DNA from: an uncultured Lewinella sp.
Lineage (GTDB): Bacteria > Bacteroidota > Bacteroidia > Chitinophagales > Saprospiraceae
Direction: 5' to 3'
NCBI GenBank assembly: GCA_913057785.1
Contig: CAJXPD010000033.1
Span: 1-52,661, forward strand
DNA length: 52,661 nucleotides
Of the stretch, positions 20,201-27,150 are shown one piece after another (the first letter of the stretch is position 1; each line of letters starts with the position of its first letter). A model generated the notes under the pieces. It saw nothing but the letters and a program-made list of their open reading frames with translations, searched no databases and had not been told where the DNA came from. The position numbers were made by a program, and so were the translations under genes.

Positions 20201-21390
20201 AGGCTAGTACCAATGTGAGTGGTCTACTGCGTAGGGAAGAACCTTATATTTTCCGCTGGACTTTATCTAATGGAGCCTGTGTCAATTATTCATCTGATGA
20301 AGTAGAGATTGCTGTTCGACAAGGGGAGGAAGCTGTTGCTGGAGATGATATTCTTGCCTGTGAAGATGAAATTGTGAACCTGGGCGCGTCTCCACCTTCA
20401 GAGGTGGGAAGTGTTGGTACTTGGACTCAGCCAGAGGCGCAGCGTATACTGGGGGTAAAGATTGAAGATGATACTATGGCCTCGTCCTTAATCACGGGAC
20501 TAGAGCCGGATAACATATACATTTTTACCTGGACCATCAATACCGTTTGTGGACGAGATAGCTCCGATGTACTGGTGATTATATCTGATCCGCAGCCGGA
20601 TGCTGGCATGGATGCCATAGCCTGTAATGATGAGGCTATGACTATTCTAGAGGCTGTTCCTCCGACGCAAGGTAGTGACGGGCAATGGGAAGCGCTCAAC
20701 CCCGCGGCAATAATTGACGATTTTGACAATCCGCTCACGATGGTAAGCAACCTCAGCCCAGGTGAAAATCAATTCGTTTGGACTATCGATGAAGGATTCT
20801 GTGGAGAAGGCTCGAGGGACACGGTTACCGTATTCTACAAAGAAAATCCGATCGCCAATCCCGATGTTATTCCGATTGGTTTTCAAAAGGAAGCGGAATT
20901 GGGACTCACTGCTAATGATATTTTGGTTCCAAATACTACGGTTGATATTGTTGATCCACCTACAGAAGGAACCGTTATTGTGGATGACAATGGCATTGTT
21001 CGCTATACTCCTCCACCTAATTTTGTAGGTACAGTTGAATTCACGTATCAATTGCTGAGTGAGGGATGTGAGGCGCCAACGGCTTTAGTTACCTTATTAG
21101 TAGGAGGGGATGCCAGTTGTAAGGCTCCTTCTATCATAACGCCGAATGGAGATGGAATCAATGATGCCTTTATTGTCCCTTGCCTGCTGGATGAGCAAGA
21201 GTTTTCAGCTAGCCAAGTAATCATCTTTAACCGTTGGGGCGACGAGGTATTTAAATCAGAAAGTCCCTATAAGAATGATTGGCAAGGAACGTATAGCGGA
21301 GAGAATCTACCGGATGGTACTTACTTCTATATCATTATCTATGGCGATGGGCGAGAACCTGCAAATGGTTTTGTTTTGATCCAACGTTAA
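14218..21390 (+). CDS. Giant multidomain surface protein with type IX secretion C-terminal domain
   Basis: The 2390-residue protein has a signal peptide (about residues 1-30). About 52-600 are HYR-like beta-sandwich repeats with a recurring pattern: xFxVPxDITxDC, DNC, RTWRxxDxCGN. Two related extra domains, at about 630-760 and 873-1011, interrupt further HYR-like units. Ig-like cysteine-paired modules fill about 1170-1945, and three DAGxDxxxC units about 1953-2210. A cadherin-like unit spans about 2212-2298. The last 90 residues (ITPNGDGINDAF, IFNRWGDEVFKS, DGTYFYIIIYGDG) are the gliding-motility-associated C-terminal domain that directs export by the type IX system (type B). The next gene encodes a PorP/SprF protein, the usual partner for display of SprB-like adhesins. 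It is inferred to be an adhesin or surface filament. Confidence 0.9.
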   Translation: MKNSLRYKVQLLLCLCISCMVVPTADVAARASSDPTKPTPAPHRQMVNPPEFTDPTPDDITISCLADLPPKITLTATDDTDLSFPKEITPTDSPDSSAINICTGGVIVRTWTATDMDGMMTSVSQTITIEGDNEGPPIIPALNVFNDTVACELSKLSGPESAVRYDVWLSTLRLAIGSNFVGTTDCSGPDDFTDNAPATFDEDCATLNVLVTLIDDCGNSTQQTITYTTIDTVAPVLIGIPTEETLTLSCDDPIPPFPTVTAMDNCDSSPELNFSETNSQIMDGTCSEYEYSIIRTWMSADNCGNTTIFKQTITVEDDNAPTFTVPDNITIDCTQDPLDLSITGDVLDAMDNCTPTDSVRVFFTDAEEPGSCIYNRTIVRTWRARDLCGNVTGKIQTIIVADMQQPTFSVPADITVDCDEANDLTVTGEPTNVVDNCDPAPAVTFSDVVIDGLCADDRTIRRTWRVADVCGNFTELDQVITINDELAPVFEMEAQDLSISCLDGTDLQTAFTNWIDGRAGAMAEDNCSDQEELIWIAVNSGTNNSPSLPAIACPSPNDTLLSQSVDFIVEDLCGNRDTSTAVFSLVDNNPPILICPDDVTINIDGNDCDATVSLVPPQISEECDIFSSQIISLAANATLSSDAAPGEEGETPVNPINFAIPITQNLPLNAVADGTLTITLTNVDGEEENEFFNVFGEDGTLLGTTAATDAQCGNSVQQFTILSGTFNTWAADGIIEIELQPNIPADGRFAINAICTPTGMVDADLSIEVEELQGISYSYRVDQGPTVSVSPISTQMVTLETGSHTVTYFVSDCAGNVDSCSYNIDVLDNIPPELICPPDIIMSLAADSCQKTVSLPLPAGATDNCNAFGEYRQQLPIDTSSALIPFTLDPNLNEYLADERTFNFNSVAANAIGPATFMLSFQGDFNSTDAFVEVFGEDDSLLGQSTVGDATCGTAGMLSITIPAATFNAWAVDGVVSIRVAPKEINVPPGVSGDGINPCDTDAVTQNGDTDGTSFMFGTLTYSSLTPSYYSEGATTIPLTTMQEPAFSPQHVFNLGDTEVFYIIEDASGNPDTCSYMVTVEDTTPPVASCQEIGNLSITPSGLVDEVFDVSDVNLASTDNCSIDTMFITPSKFTCADAGSTVDIVLTVRDGAGLESTCATTFGLTLERPEPLATPNLCGGDTLFLFANPPSPGSEGFLYEWYLNDIFFSADENPVIPNVDGSLSGVYKVVVEGITGCRSEGTVLVNVEEITYRPEIATNTSICSTDDIVLGVMDLPPDNDVTYHWYQGMPPNGTLLGSTAEPSFTVAGPHAVGDQDFYLIVESNECASAPSNVMRIQTVEKPIVELIFADTSICEGESINLGTSTVGPELSYSWSGPNDFSSNEQFPELGPLDELDEGFYLLSISKGGCVSDQANVELNIRAKPEQPTISSNGPICRDNTLSFSTLSSGASAYHWIQDGNNEFVTTNPSFSVPNADEGDAGTWQLFIVRNGCESDLSNPTQAVVNPRPTAGAAALPNPVCQGGDIVLQGTSDLGGVIFQWNGPGLDTEQTIQNLTLTNASFLDQGSYQLKVTSLSGCADTTSIFVQVLEGISQVDLSYSAPNCFYAPTNVELTALTFPPDDGSYSYSWSGPNNFQFEGSNATIPGATGAQSGTYSVSVTTAEGCSVVENLFVELQDAPERPVRPFTQDGVTAFCNGEEITLFTTDYNIPGRDVTYFWQKGNLSMVTTEERSLTIDAADLTDDGDYKVYVVIDGCASLESDLTNVTVHPIPNIEASSNSPVCRGDNIRLSASSTDGAEYKWSADGFEFSSSIQFPSFSSDNQPNEDGTYKVVSVVNGCPSDTARVEVRVKPRPSVPMISNDGPHCISHPQAVLTLRLSENSLTDGAVYSWFDSFSEDPLETPDTNRVFSFTDFTNYTGDGTFPFFVNATLDGCTSTRSDTTFAQLNRIPSSQAFAGIDTSICLGTHRLNAEMPSIGTGRWTLVSDAPDIIIANNTEASTNVSGLLRREEPYIFRWTLSNGACVNYSSDEVEIAVRQGEEAVAGDDILACEDEIVNLGASPPSEVGSVGTWTQPEAQRILGVKIEDDTMASSLITGLEPDNIYIFTWTINTVCGRDSSDVLVIISDPQPDAGMDAIACNDEAMTILEAVPPTQGSDGQWEALNPAAIIDDFDNPLTMVSNLSPGENQFVWTIDEGFCGEGSRDTVTVFYKENPIANPDVIPIGFQKEAELGLTANDILVPNTTVDIVDPPTEGTVIVDDNGIVRYTPPPNFVGTVEFTYQLLSEGCEAPTALVTLLVGGDASCKAPSIITPNGDGINDAFIVPCLLDEQEFSASQVIIFNRWGDEVFKSESPYKNDWQGTYSGENLPDGTYFYIIIYGDGREPANGFVLIQR

Positions 21391-21399
21391 AGTCACCCT

Positions 21400-22365
21400 A
21401 TGAATCCTTACAAAATGAAAAAACTATACCTTTTACTCGCCTGCCTTGTTTGGGGCCTAGGGCTTGAAGCCCAACAGGAGGAACATTTTTCGCAGTTCAT
21501 GTATCATAAAATGGGCCTCAACCCCGCCTATGCAGGGAATCAGGATGGCGCCTCTATTACAGCCTTGACCCGTAATCAATGGTTGGGCTTAGATGGAGCT
21601 CCGGAGACCCAACTGATCTCCTTTAATACGCCCATGTGGGGCAAGCGCCTTGGTGTTGGCGCTACGATACATCGGCAAACGCTTGGTGTATCGGAAATGC
21701 TAACTACAGAAACAGCATACGCCTATCGCCCGAATTTGGGGCCGGGAACCTTAAGCATTGGAATTATGGCCTCAGTTAGATTTCTACGAATCAACTATAG
21801 TCAAACGGAGGCTATTCAATCTAAAGATATTGATACCGCCATTCCTGCTGATCTCCAGAGTAAGTTTGTTCCCAATTTCGGGGCGGGTATATATTACAGC
21901 AGCAAACGTTTCTATTTAGGAGTTTCTGTACCTCGTTTGCTAGAAAATAATATCGATCTGGCCGATGGGGATGTCACTATTTCTAAAGAAGTACGTCATA
22001 TATATGGTATGGCTGGCTTATTATTTGATTGGGGAGATAATATTCAGGTACAGCCGCAGGTCTTGTTGAAGTACGTGGATGGAACTCCATTCGATGGAGA
22101 TGTGAATGTTAACTTCATCTTCAATAACAAGGTAACGGCTGGACTGGGCTATCGATTAGGCGGCTCGATCAGTAGTGGGATTGGAGAGTCAGCAATCGTG
22201 CTTTTCGGGGCTCAAGTTACAGAAAGCCTTTTATTAGGAATCTCCTATGATGCAACGCTTTCGGAACTTAGATCGTATAACAGTGGAAGTATAGAAGCTG
22301 TCGTACGTTATGTCATCGGTGGGCGTTCGGAAGGAGAGCGTTTTGTGAGTCCAAGATTCTTTTAA
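21400..22365 (+). CDS. PorP/SprF-family type IX secretion outer-membrane protein
   Basis: The 321-residue protein has a signal peptide ending at GLEAQ and the family opening EEHFSQFMYHKMGLNPAYAG, NQWLGLDGAP and FNTPMWGKRLGVGATI, followed by beta-barrel strands. SprF-type proteins sit in the outer membrane and hold or export the specific large type IX substrate encoded just upstream. The gene begins 9 bases after the giant protein's stop, so the two are surely coexpressed. An ATG at residue 6 (21415) is an alternative start that leaves a cleaner signal peptide (MKKLYLLLACLVWGLG). Confidence 0.92.
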   Translation: MNPYKMKKLYLLLACLVWGLGLEAQQEEHFSQFMYHKMGLNPAYAGNQDGASITALTRNQWLGLDGAPETQLISFNTPMWGKRLGVGATIHRQTLGVSEMLTTETAYAYRPNLGPGTLSIGIMASVRFLRINYSQTEAIQSKDIDTAIPADLQSKFVPNFGAGIYYSSKRFYLGVSVPRLLENNIDLADGDVTISKEVRHIYGMAGLLFDWGDNIQVQPQVLLKYVDGTPFDGDVNVNFIFNNKVTAGLGYRLGGSISSGIGESAIVLFGAQVTESLLLGISYDATLSELRSYNSGSIEAVVRYVIGGRSEGERFVSPRFF

Positions 22366-22624
22366 TTATACGGACCAATTTTACCATAAATTAGCATTTG
22401 CAGCGATAGCTGTCTATACGGGTACTAAGTACGGAAAACATCGACCAACAAGTAAGACTGCACCAACACTTGATCTTAGATCACCCCTTTGTAAGTGTTT
22501 GGACACGTTAATAGCAACTGATATCGTTCTGATACTGACCGTCCATCAACAGGTTTTTATCTAAATCCTGTTACTCCTTAGTGGACAGACCTATGACCTA
22601 CAACACTTTTACCTATTTAACCAA

Positions 22625-24676
22625 TTGGACAAAATGACATCTAAGTTCTTCTACCCACTTATAGTGCTAATTTGCCTACCCTTAATTCTGCCCGCTCAGC
22701 GCAAGAACAAGAAATTTGAGGCGCTTTATGGCAGAGAGGATTATCGTAAAGACATCCGGCTTTCTAATGCGAGCAATATCAATACCGATGGCATGGAGTT
22801 TTCTCCCGTGCTGTATGGGAATGGTATTGTGTATGTTTCTCGTCGTAAGAATGGCCCAATTGATGAAAATACTGGCCAAACCTTTTATGAGTTATTCTAC
22901 GCTGAATCAGACCCTAATGGACAACCTATAAAAGGGCAAAATTTCTCTGTGGAGATCAACTCTCATTTACATGAGGGCCCAGTATCTTTCAATCGACAAG
23001 GGAATGAGATTTTTTTTACTAGAAGTAACCAGCGTCTAGGTTTAAGTAAAGCGGATAAGAAGGGCCGTGTTCGCTTGAAAATTTACAAAGCCGATAAAGG
23101 GTATTTTGATTGGGAGAACATCGAAGAATTACCGTTCAATGATAACAGCTATTCCTGTTTACACCCCGCGTTGTCCGCTGATGGGAAGAGGTTATTCTTT
23201 GCTTCAGATAAGCCTGGGGGCTTTGGTGGAATGGACATTTATTTTGTAGAAAAAACCAGTCGAGGATGGTCCGCGCCTATTAATCTGGGCCCTGAGATCA
23301 ATACGCCGAAGAATGAGGTATTTCCATTTTCTCATGAAAGCGGGACCCTGTTTTTTGCTTCTGATGGACATGAAGGCTTAGGTGGGTTAGACATCTTTAT
23401 GATCGACCTGAGTGACCGTAAATGGGGGCGAGTGATCAATCTAGGCTTGCCCTTTAATTCCCCAAAAGACGATTTAGGATTGGTTCTGAGGTCAGACGGT
23501 ACCAGAGGATACTTTACCTCTAATAGAGAACAGGATAATCGCGGGCAAGATGATATCTACCTGTTTGATGCGCCAAGTGGCTTGAAGGGGATAGAACTAC
23601 CTGAGACGAATAATACACTAGTTTCAGTCTATGATGTCGAGTCTAGCCGACGGATTATGGGGGCAGGAATCAGGGTTTATGAACTTTCTGCCGATGGTAT
23701 GGCGGATAATGATGAATTGTATAATTTAGAGATGTTGCCCAATGAAAAAGGAGAAGTTTCTTTAACCTTCGTTCGTAAGAAAGATGAAGAATTGGGAGAT
23801 CCTCAATACGTAACAAATCGAAATGGAGAAACAGTAATACCATTCGAGGTAGAAAAATCCTTTCTGGTGCTCATCACTAAACGTGGTTATAAGACTAAAG
23901 AAATCAAATTCACTTCTACGGGGCAATTGCCAGTTCGTCCACTTGAGGTGCTGATGGAACCTAATAACTGCTTAACACTTGCTGGAGATGTGGTGGTAGA
24001 AGGTTACAATGTGCCGGTAACCAACGCTCGGGTTCAAATTACCAATAACTGTACCGGGGAAGTGTCAATTCTTAATACGGATATTCAAGGGAAATTTGAG
24101 CACTGTTTGGAAATCGGATGCAACTTTGCCATCCGAGTGATCAAACAGGGGTATGATGAAGGACTCAGTTCCGTTTCGACGGAGGGGATTAGAGGGAATA
24201 GGTATATAGCGGCAGAGATCAGTATGAAAGTGAAATCACTCGACCTACTGAAAGAGCCGATCTCTGTCGGAACTGTGATTGTGCTAGATAATATTTACTA
24301 TGATTTCAATAAATCAGCCATTCGATCTGGGGAAGCCAGGGACTTAAAGGCCTTAGCTAAATTGATGAAGCGCTACCCTAGTATGGAAATTGAATTGGGA
24401 GCACATACAGACAGCAGAGGAGAAAATGATTATAACCTAAAGCTTTCCCTGAAGCGGGCAGAATCAGCCAAGGAATTCTTGCTTCGACAGGGCGTCAAAT
24501 CTCACCGTATTCAGGTGTTTGGCTACGGAGAGGCTTATCCTCGTAATCACTGTGTGGATGGTGTTGATTGTGCGGAAGCGGAGCATAGCTTTAATCGTAG
24601 GACAGAAGTGAAGGTTACAAAGATAGATGAGAGTGTGCGTCTTGAATTCAAAGGACCAGATAGCCGCAGAAATTAA
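22625..24676 (+). CDS. PD40/OmpA-domain envelope protein, PorE-like
   Basis: The 683-residue protein has a signal peptide ending near LPAQ. PD40 (WD40-like) propeller repeats lie at about 55-320, with DG-x-F/R-FASD and GGFGGMDIYFVEK signatures. One or two carboxypeptidase-regulatory-like beta-sandwich domains follow at about 330-535. An OmpA domain that binds peptidoglycan occupies about 545-665 (YYDFNKSAIR, GAHTDSRG, NLKLSLKRAESAKEFLL, VFGYGEAYP). The order resembles the type IX component PorE, but I see no TPR region at the N-terminus. It lies 259 bases after the SprF-like gene on the same strand and probably anchors this surface module to the cell wall (inference). A third start codon (ATG at 22634, residue 4) is possible. 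Confidence 0.88.
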   Translation: MDKMTSKFFYPLIVLICLPLILPAQRKNKKFEALYGREDYRKDIRLSNASNINTDGMEFSPVLYGNGIVYVSRRKNGPIDENTGQTFYELFYAESDPNGQPIKGQNFSVEINSHLHEGPVSFNRQGNEIFFTRSNQRLGLSKADKKGRVRLKIYKADKGYFDWENIEELPFNDNSYSCLHPALSADGKRLFFASDKPGGFGGMDIYFVEKTSRGWSAPINLGPEINTPKNEVFPFSHESGTLFFASDGHEGLGGLDIFMIDLSDRKWGRVINLGLPFNSPKDDLGLVLRSDGTRGYFTSNREQDNRGQDDIYLFDAPSGLKGIELPETNNTLVSVYDVESSRRIMGAGIRVYELSADGMADNDELYNLEMLPNEKGEVSLTFVRKKDEELGDPQYVTNRNGETVIPFEVEKSFLVLITKRGYKTKEIKFTSTGQLPVRPLEVLMEPNNCLTLAGDVVVEGYNVPVTNARVQITNNCTGEVSILNTDIQGKFEHCLEIGCNFAIRVIKQGYDEGLSSVSTEGIRGNRYIAAEISMKVKSLDLLKEPISVGTVIVLDNIYYDFNKSAIRSGEARDLKALAKLMKRYPSMEIELGAHTDSRGENDYNLKLSLKRAESAKEFLLRQGVKSHRIQVFGYGEAYPRNHCVDGVDCAEAEHSFNRRTEVKVTKIDESVRLEFKGPDSRRN

Positions 24677-24719
24677 TAAGCAGTAGATAAATACATTTTT
24701 TCATTAAAACTTGAACAAG

Positions 24720-24920
24720 ATGGCAATCATGAAAGTTATCGAAGTACTGGCTGAATCTGACAAAAGCTGGGAAGATGCAACGAAGCACGCAATCAAGAAA
24801 GCGTCAGAATCTGTTAAGCATATCCGTTCTGCCTTTGTACAGAGTCACAGTGTTACGGTAGAAGATGGAGAAGTTTCCAAATTCCGAGTAAACGTAAAGA
24901 TTACTTTTGAAGTGAAGTAA
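24720..24920 (+). CDS. Dodecin-family protein
   Basis: The 66-residue protein matches dodecins along its length: MKVIEVLAESDKSWEDATKH, a single helix to KHIRSAF, then VEDGEVSKFRVNVKITFEV. Dodecins form hollow 12-mers that store or buffer flavins or CoA. I chose the ATG at 24720; an upstream in-frame TTG at 24711 would add only three residues. At the place where flavin-binding dodecins have the stacking Trp (as in HLDWFEV of the Thermus protein), this one reads HIRSAFV, so flavin binding of the usual kind is doubtful. The gene follows the PD40/OmpA gene by 43 bases. Confidence 0.88.
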   Translation: MAIMKVIEVLAESDKSWEDATKHAIKKASESVKHIRSAFVQSHSVTVEDGEVSKFRVNVKITFEVK

Positions 24921-25022
24921 TCTCCGAGTAATGGTGGACTTTTGTATCAGTACGGACTAAACTAGATAACCGCAGGAACATTGAAAACGAAAAATAATCC
25001 ATTCCCCAACTTGGATGAAACT

Positions 25023-25058
25023 AGTGTTGTGAATGGAACCTTGGCAGTCTTACTTTTG
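25023..25058 (+). promoter_or_regulatory. Candidate promoter of the radical SAM gene
   Basis: TACTTTTG at 25051-25058 is a perfect TAnnTTTG element, with GTTG about 21 bases upstream. It lies 28 bases before the start codon of the radical SAM gene. A similar GGACTTTTGTA string occurs at about 24937-24947. Confidence 0.4.
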
Positions 25059-25085
25059 TAAAAGTCCACTTACCTTTGGAAGGGC

Positions 25086-26108
25086 ATGAATATCTACTAT
25101 CGAGATACCGTCAATTTCATATCGAAATTCACTTTTAAACGTTTTTGGAATGCGCTCCTAGTTACGAGTTCTTTTTATATCAGTCGCTGGCTGAAGAAGC
25201 CGATGCAATGGGGCTTGCCCTTCACGATATCTATTGAACCTACCACTGCCTGTAATCTAGGGTGTCCCGAATGCCCTAGTGGACTCAAGGCTTTCTCTCG
25301 CCCAACTGGAAACCTTAAGGCTGATTTCTTTCGGAAGACTATCGACGAATTGCATGGACACCTCCTCTACCTCATCTTCTATTTTCAAGGCGAACCTTAT
25401 ATCAACCCGAATTTCTTGGACATGGTCAAATACGCGCATGAGCGTAAGATCTACACAATAACCTCCACTAATGGACATTTCCTTAACGATAAAAATGCAG
25501 AGGCTACGGTTCGTTCTGGTCTAGATCGATTGATTATTTCTGTAGATGGAACAACACAAGAGGTTTATCAGCAATATCGACGACAGGGGAAATTGGAAGT
25601 GGTTTTGCAGGGGGCTCGAAATATTGTGAAGTGGAAAAGAGAGCTCAAGTCGAATACACCACATATTATATTCCAATTTCTTGTAGTGAGGCCTAATGAG
25701 CATCAGATCGATGAGGTGTACCAACTAGCTGATGAAATAGGAGTGGATGAAGTGAAGCTTAAGACTGCGCAGGTTTACGATTATGAGTTCGGAAATGATC
25801 TCATTCCTACCATTGATAAATTCGCTCGTTATCGGCAGGGGACAGATGGTCGTTATACGATCAAGAATCAGTTGTTGAACCACTGCTGGAAACTTTGGCA
25901 TTCATGTGTCATTACCTGGGATGGAATGGTTGTACCTTGTTGCTTCGATAAAGATGCCATTCATCGACTTGGGGATTTAAAGGAGAATGCCTTTTCTAAT
26001 ATTTGGCAGGGACCTTCTTATCAGAAGTTTAGAGATCAGATTTTCCAAGGGCGAGATCAGATTGACATTTGTACCAACTGTACAGAAGGATGTAAGGTTT
26101 GGCACTGA
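25086..26108 (+). CDS. Radical SAM protein with SPASM-type C-terminal cluster
   Basis: The 340-residue enzyme has the radical SAM 4Fe-4S motif CNLGCPEC (Cys 56, 60, 63) after the strand FTISIEPTTA. GEPYINP is the GGEP-type SAM-binding motif with a Phe-Gln start (FQGEPYINP). The C-terminus has a SPASM-like set of cysteines (CWKLWHSC, VVPCCFDKDA, ICTNCTEGC) expected to hold one or two auxiliary clusters. SPASM enzymes modify peptides or other substrates such as lipid-linked sugars. No precursor peptide gene was found beside it, and the N-terminal 40 residues are basic and aromatic, perhaps for membrane contact. The substrate is unknown. Confidence 0.9.
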   Translation: MNIYYRDTVNFISKFTFKRFWNALLVTSSFYISRWLKKPMQWGLPFTISIEPTTACNLGCPECPSGLKAFSRPTGNLKADFFRKTIDELHGHLLYLIFYFQGEPYINPNFLDMVKYAHERKIYTITSTNGHFLNDKNAEATVRSGLDRLIISVDGTTQEVYQQYRRQGKLEVVLQGARNIVKWKRELKSNTPHIIFQFLVVRPNEHQIDEVYQLADEIGVDEVKLKTAQVYDYEFGNDLIPTIDKFARYRQGTDGRYTIKNQLLNHCWKLWHSCVITWDGMVVPCCFDKDAIHRLGDLKENAFSNIWQGPSYQKFRDQIFQGRDQIDICTNCTEGCKVWH

Positions 26109-26497
26109 TAGGTACTAAAAGAGCCAGTAACAGGCCATTTCGCCGCATTTTTCAGATTTTTTACTTTTTTCTTCGATTTGGCCTTTAATTCAAAGTGAAG
26201 GCTAGTTTTATCCTAACATCCTACGAATTGTTTCTATTCAGTTGCGTTTCTAGTTACTCTACTTTAGTAATCAATGGGTTATATATGTTGATTTTCTTGC
26301 CATCCTAGGAGTTGTTCACATTATGATAAATTAACATTCCGCGGAGAAAAATTTTACTAACAATTAATATGAGAGGTGAATTTGGAGCTTTTAGCCAGGT
26401 TTTGCCAAAGAAAATCCTTTCATTTATTGAATGTTCATAATTGAAATGACGATCAACACCTGATATCTAGTAATAATCTTACGTGTTCAAAAAATAG

Positions 26498-26562
26498 TTA
26501 TCCACACGTTTTCCACAAATGTTTGTGGAAAGCTGAGGGCGTTTTCCACAGGGTTTTCCACA
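26498..26562. other. Cluster of five DnaA-box-like sites, candidate replication origin
   Basis: One perfect box TTATCCACA lies at 26498-26506. TTTTCCACA occurs at 26509-26517, 26542-26550 and 26554-26562. CTTTCCACA occurs on the minus strand at 26524-26532. The second and third form a perfect inverted repeat (TTTCCACAAA at 26510-26519 with TTTGTGGAAA at 26522-26531). Five boxes in 65 bases inside a long AT-rich gene-free region is the usual appearance of oriC. Against it, dnaA is not adjacent and neighbouring genes point toward the site. A DnaA-titration or regulatory site is the alternative. Confidence 0.6.
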
Positions 26563-26642
26563 AGTCGTTGATATAGATACAGGTAAGAGCGTTAAGGAAG
26601 TGCTAAAAATGACGGGTTTTCTGCATTTTTAGGTCTGTATTA

Positions 26643-26674
26643 TTTGTGTCTTATAGAAAAAAGTGCGATCTTTG
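26643..26674 (+). promoter_or_regulatory. Bacteroidetes-type promoter in the long gene-free region
   Basis: TTTG at 26643-26646, a 20-base spacer and GATCTTTG at 26667-26674 fit TTTG-N19-21-TAnnTTTG with one mismatch. Transcription would start near 26680, leaving a leader of about 470 bases before the TPR gene at 27151, or making a separate small RNA. Confidence 0.4.
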
Positions 26675-27046
26675 TACTCACGGCAATACTTTGCCCTATA
26701 GTTTCATCCCATGCTACTATAAACCTCCAAGTAAACGTTAAATAAGACGTCCAAACGAGATTCTGGAAAACCACTATTACTGATCAAATAGGTCTCATTT
26801 TACAGGAGATCTAGTCTTGATTCTTAACAGCCAACCCTATACCAAACCGCCCCAATCTCTCCTGTGGAGAAATCCATCGTTCTAAGGTCAGGGGCATGGT
26901 AACAAAGTTGAACATTATCAGTTGGTATCATTTGATATCGACCCTAAAGAGCTACGGCAAATAACGAGAAAACTACCAAGTTCGCTTTTGGGATCCTCCA
27001 AAGTGAACAATCAGTTCTTATAGTTACTTGCTTGTATATTGAGAGG

Positions 27047-27088
27047 CGACCAGCGCATAGCCATGTTCGCGTAGGACATGACTGGTCG
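27047..27088 (+). other. Strong hairpin just upstream of the TPR gene
   Basis: CGACCAG at 27047-27053 pairs with CTGGTCG at 27082-27088, and CATGT at 27062-27066 pairs with ACATG at 27076-27080 inside it. No U-tract follows, so it is more likely part of a structured leader than a terminator. Confidence 0.45.
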
Positions 27089-27150
27089 AATGGTGAAAAT
27101 AAACGAAGCTATGAACATTTATTCGGTTCCCATTACAAAACGGCAGCGCA

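Larger units (their letters stand above)
26109..27150. other. 1.04-kb gene-free region with a DnaA-box cluster
   Basis: No coding region was found. The first 390 bases are AT-rich with several T runs. A cluster of DnaA-like boxes lies at 26498-26562 (listed separately), then a promoter-like element at 26643-26674, then about 470 bases of apparent leader with a strong hairpin at 27047-27088 before the TPR gene. Confidence 0.7.

Noticed and set aside
20647..21051. A 134-codon minus-strand open frame within the giant surface protein
   Set aside because: It is antisense to the well-supported PKD/cadherin-like part of that protein and has no family signature.
26315..26345. dif-like XerCD site (CACATTATGATAAATTAACAT)
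   Set aside because: It lacks the two 11-base arms around a 6-base centre with the usual symmetry; resemblance is limited to a few AT-rich blocks.
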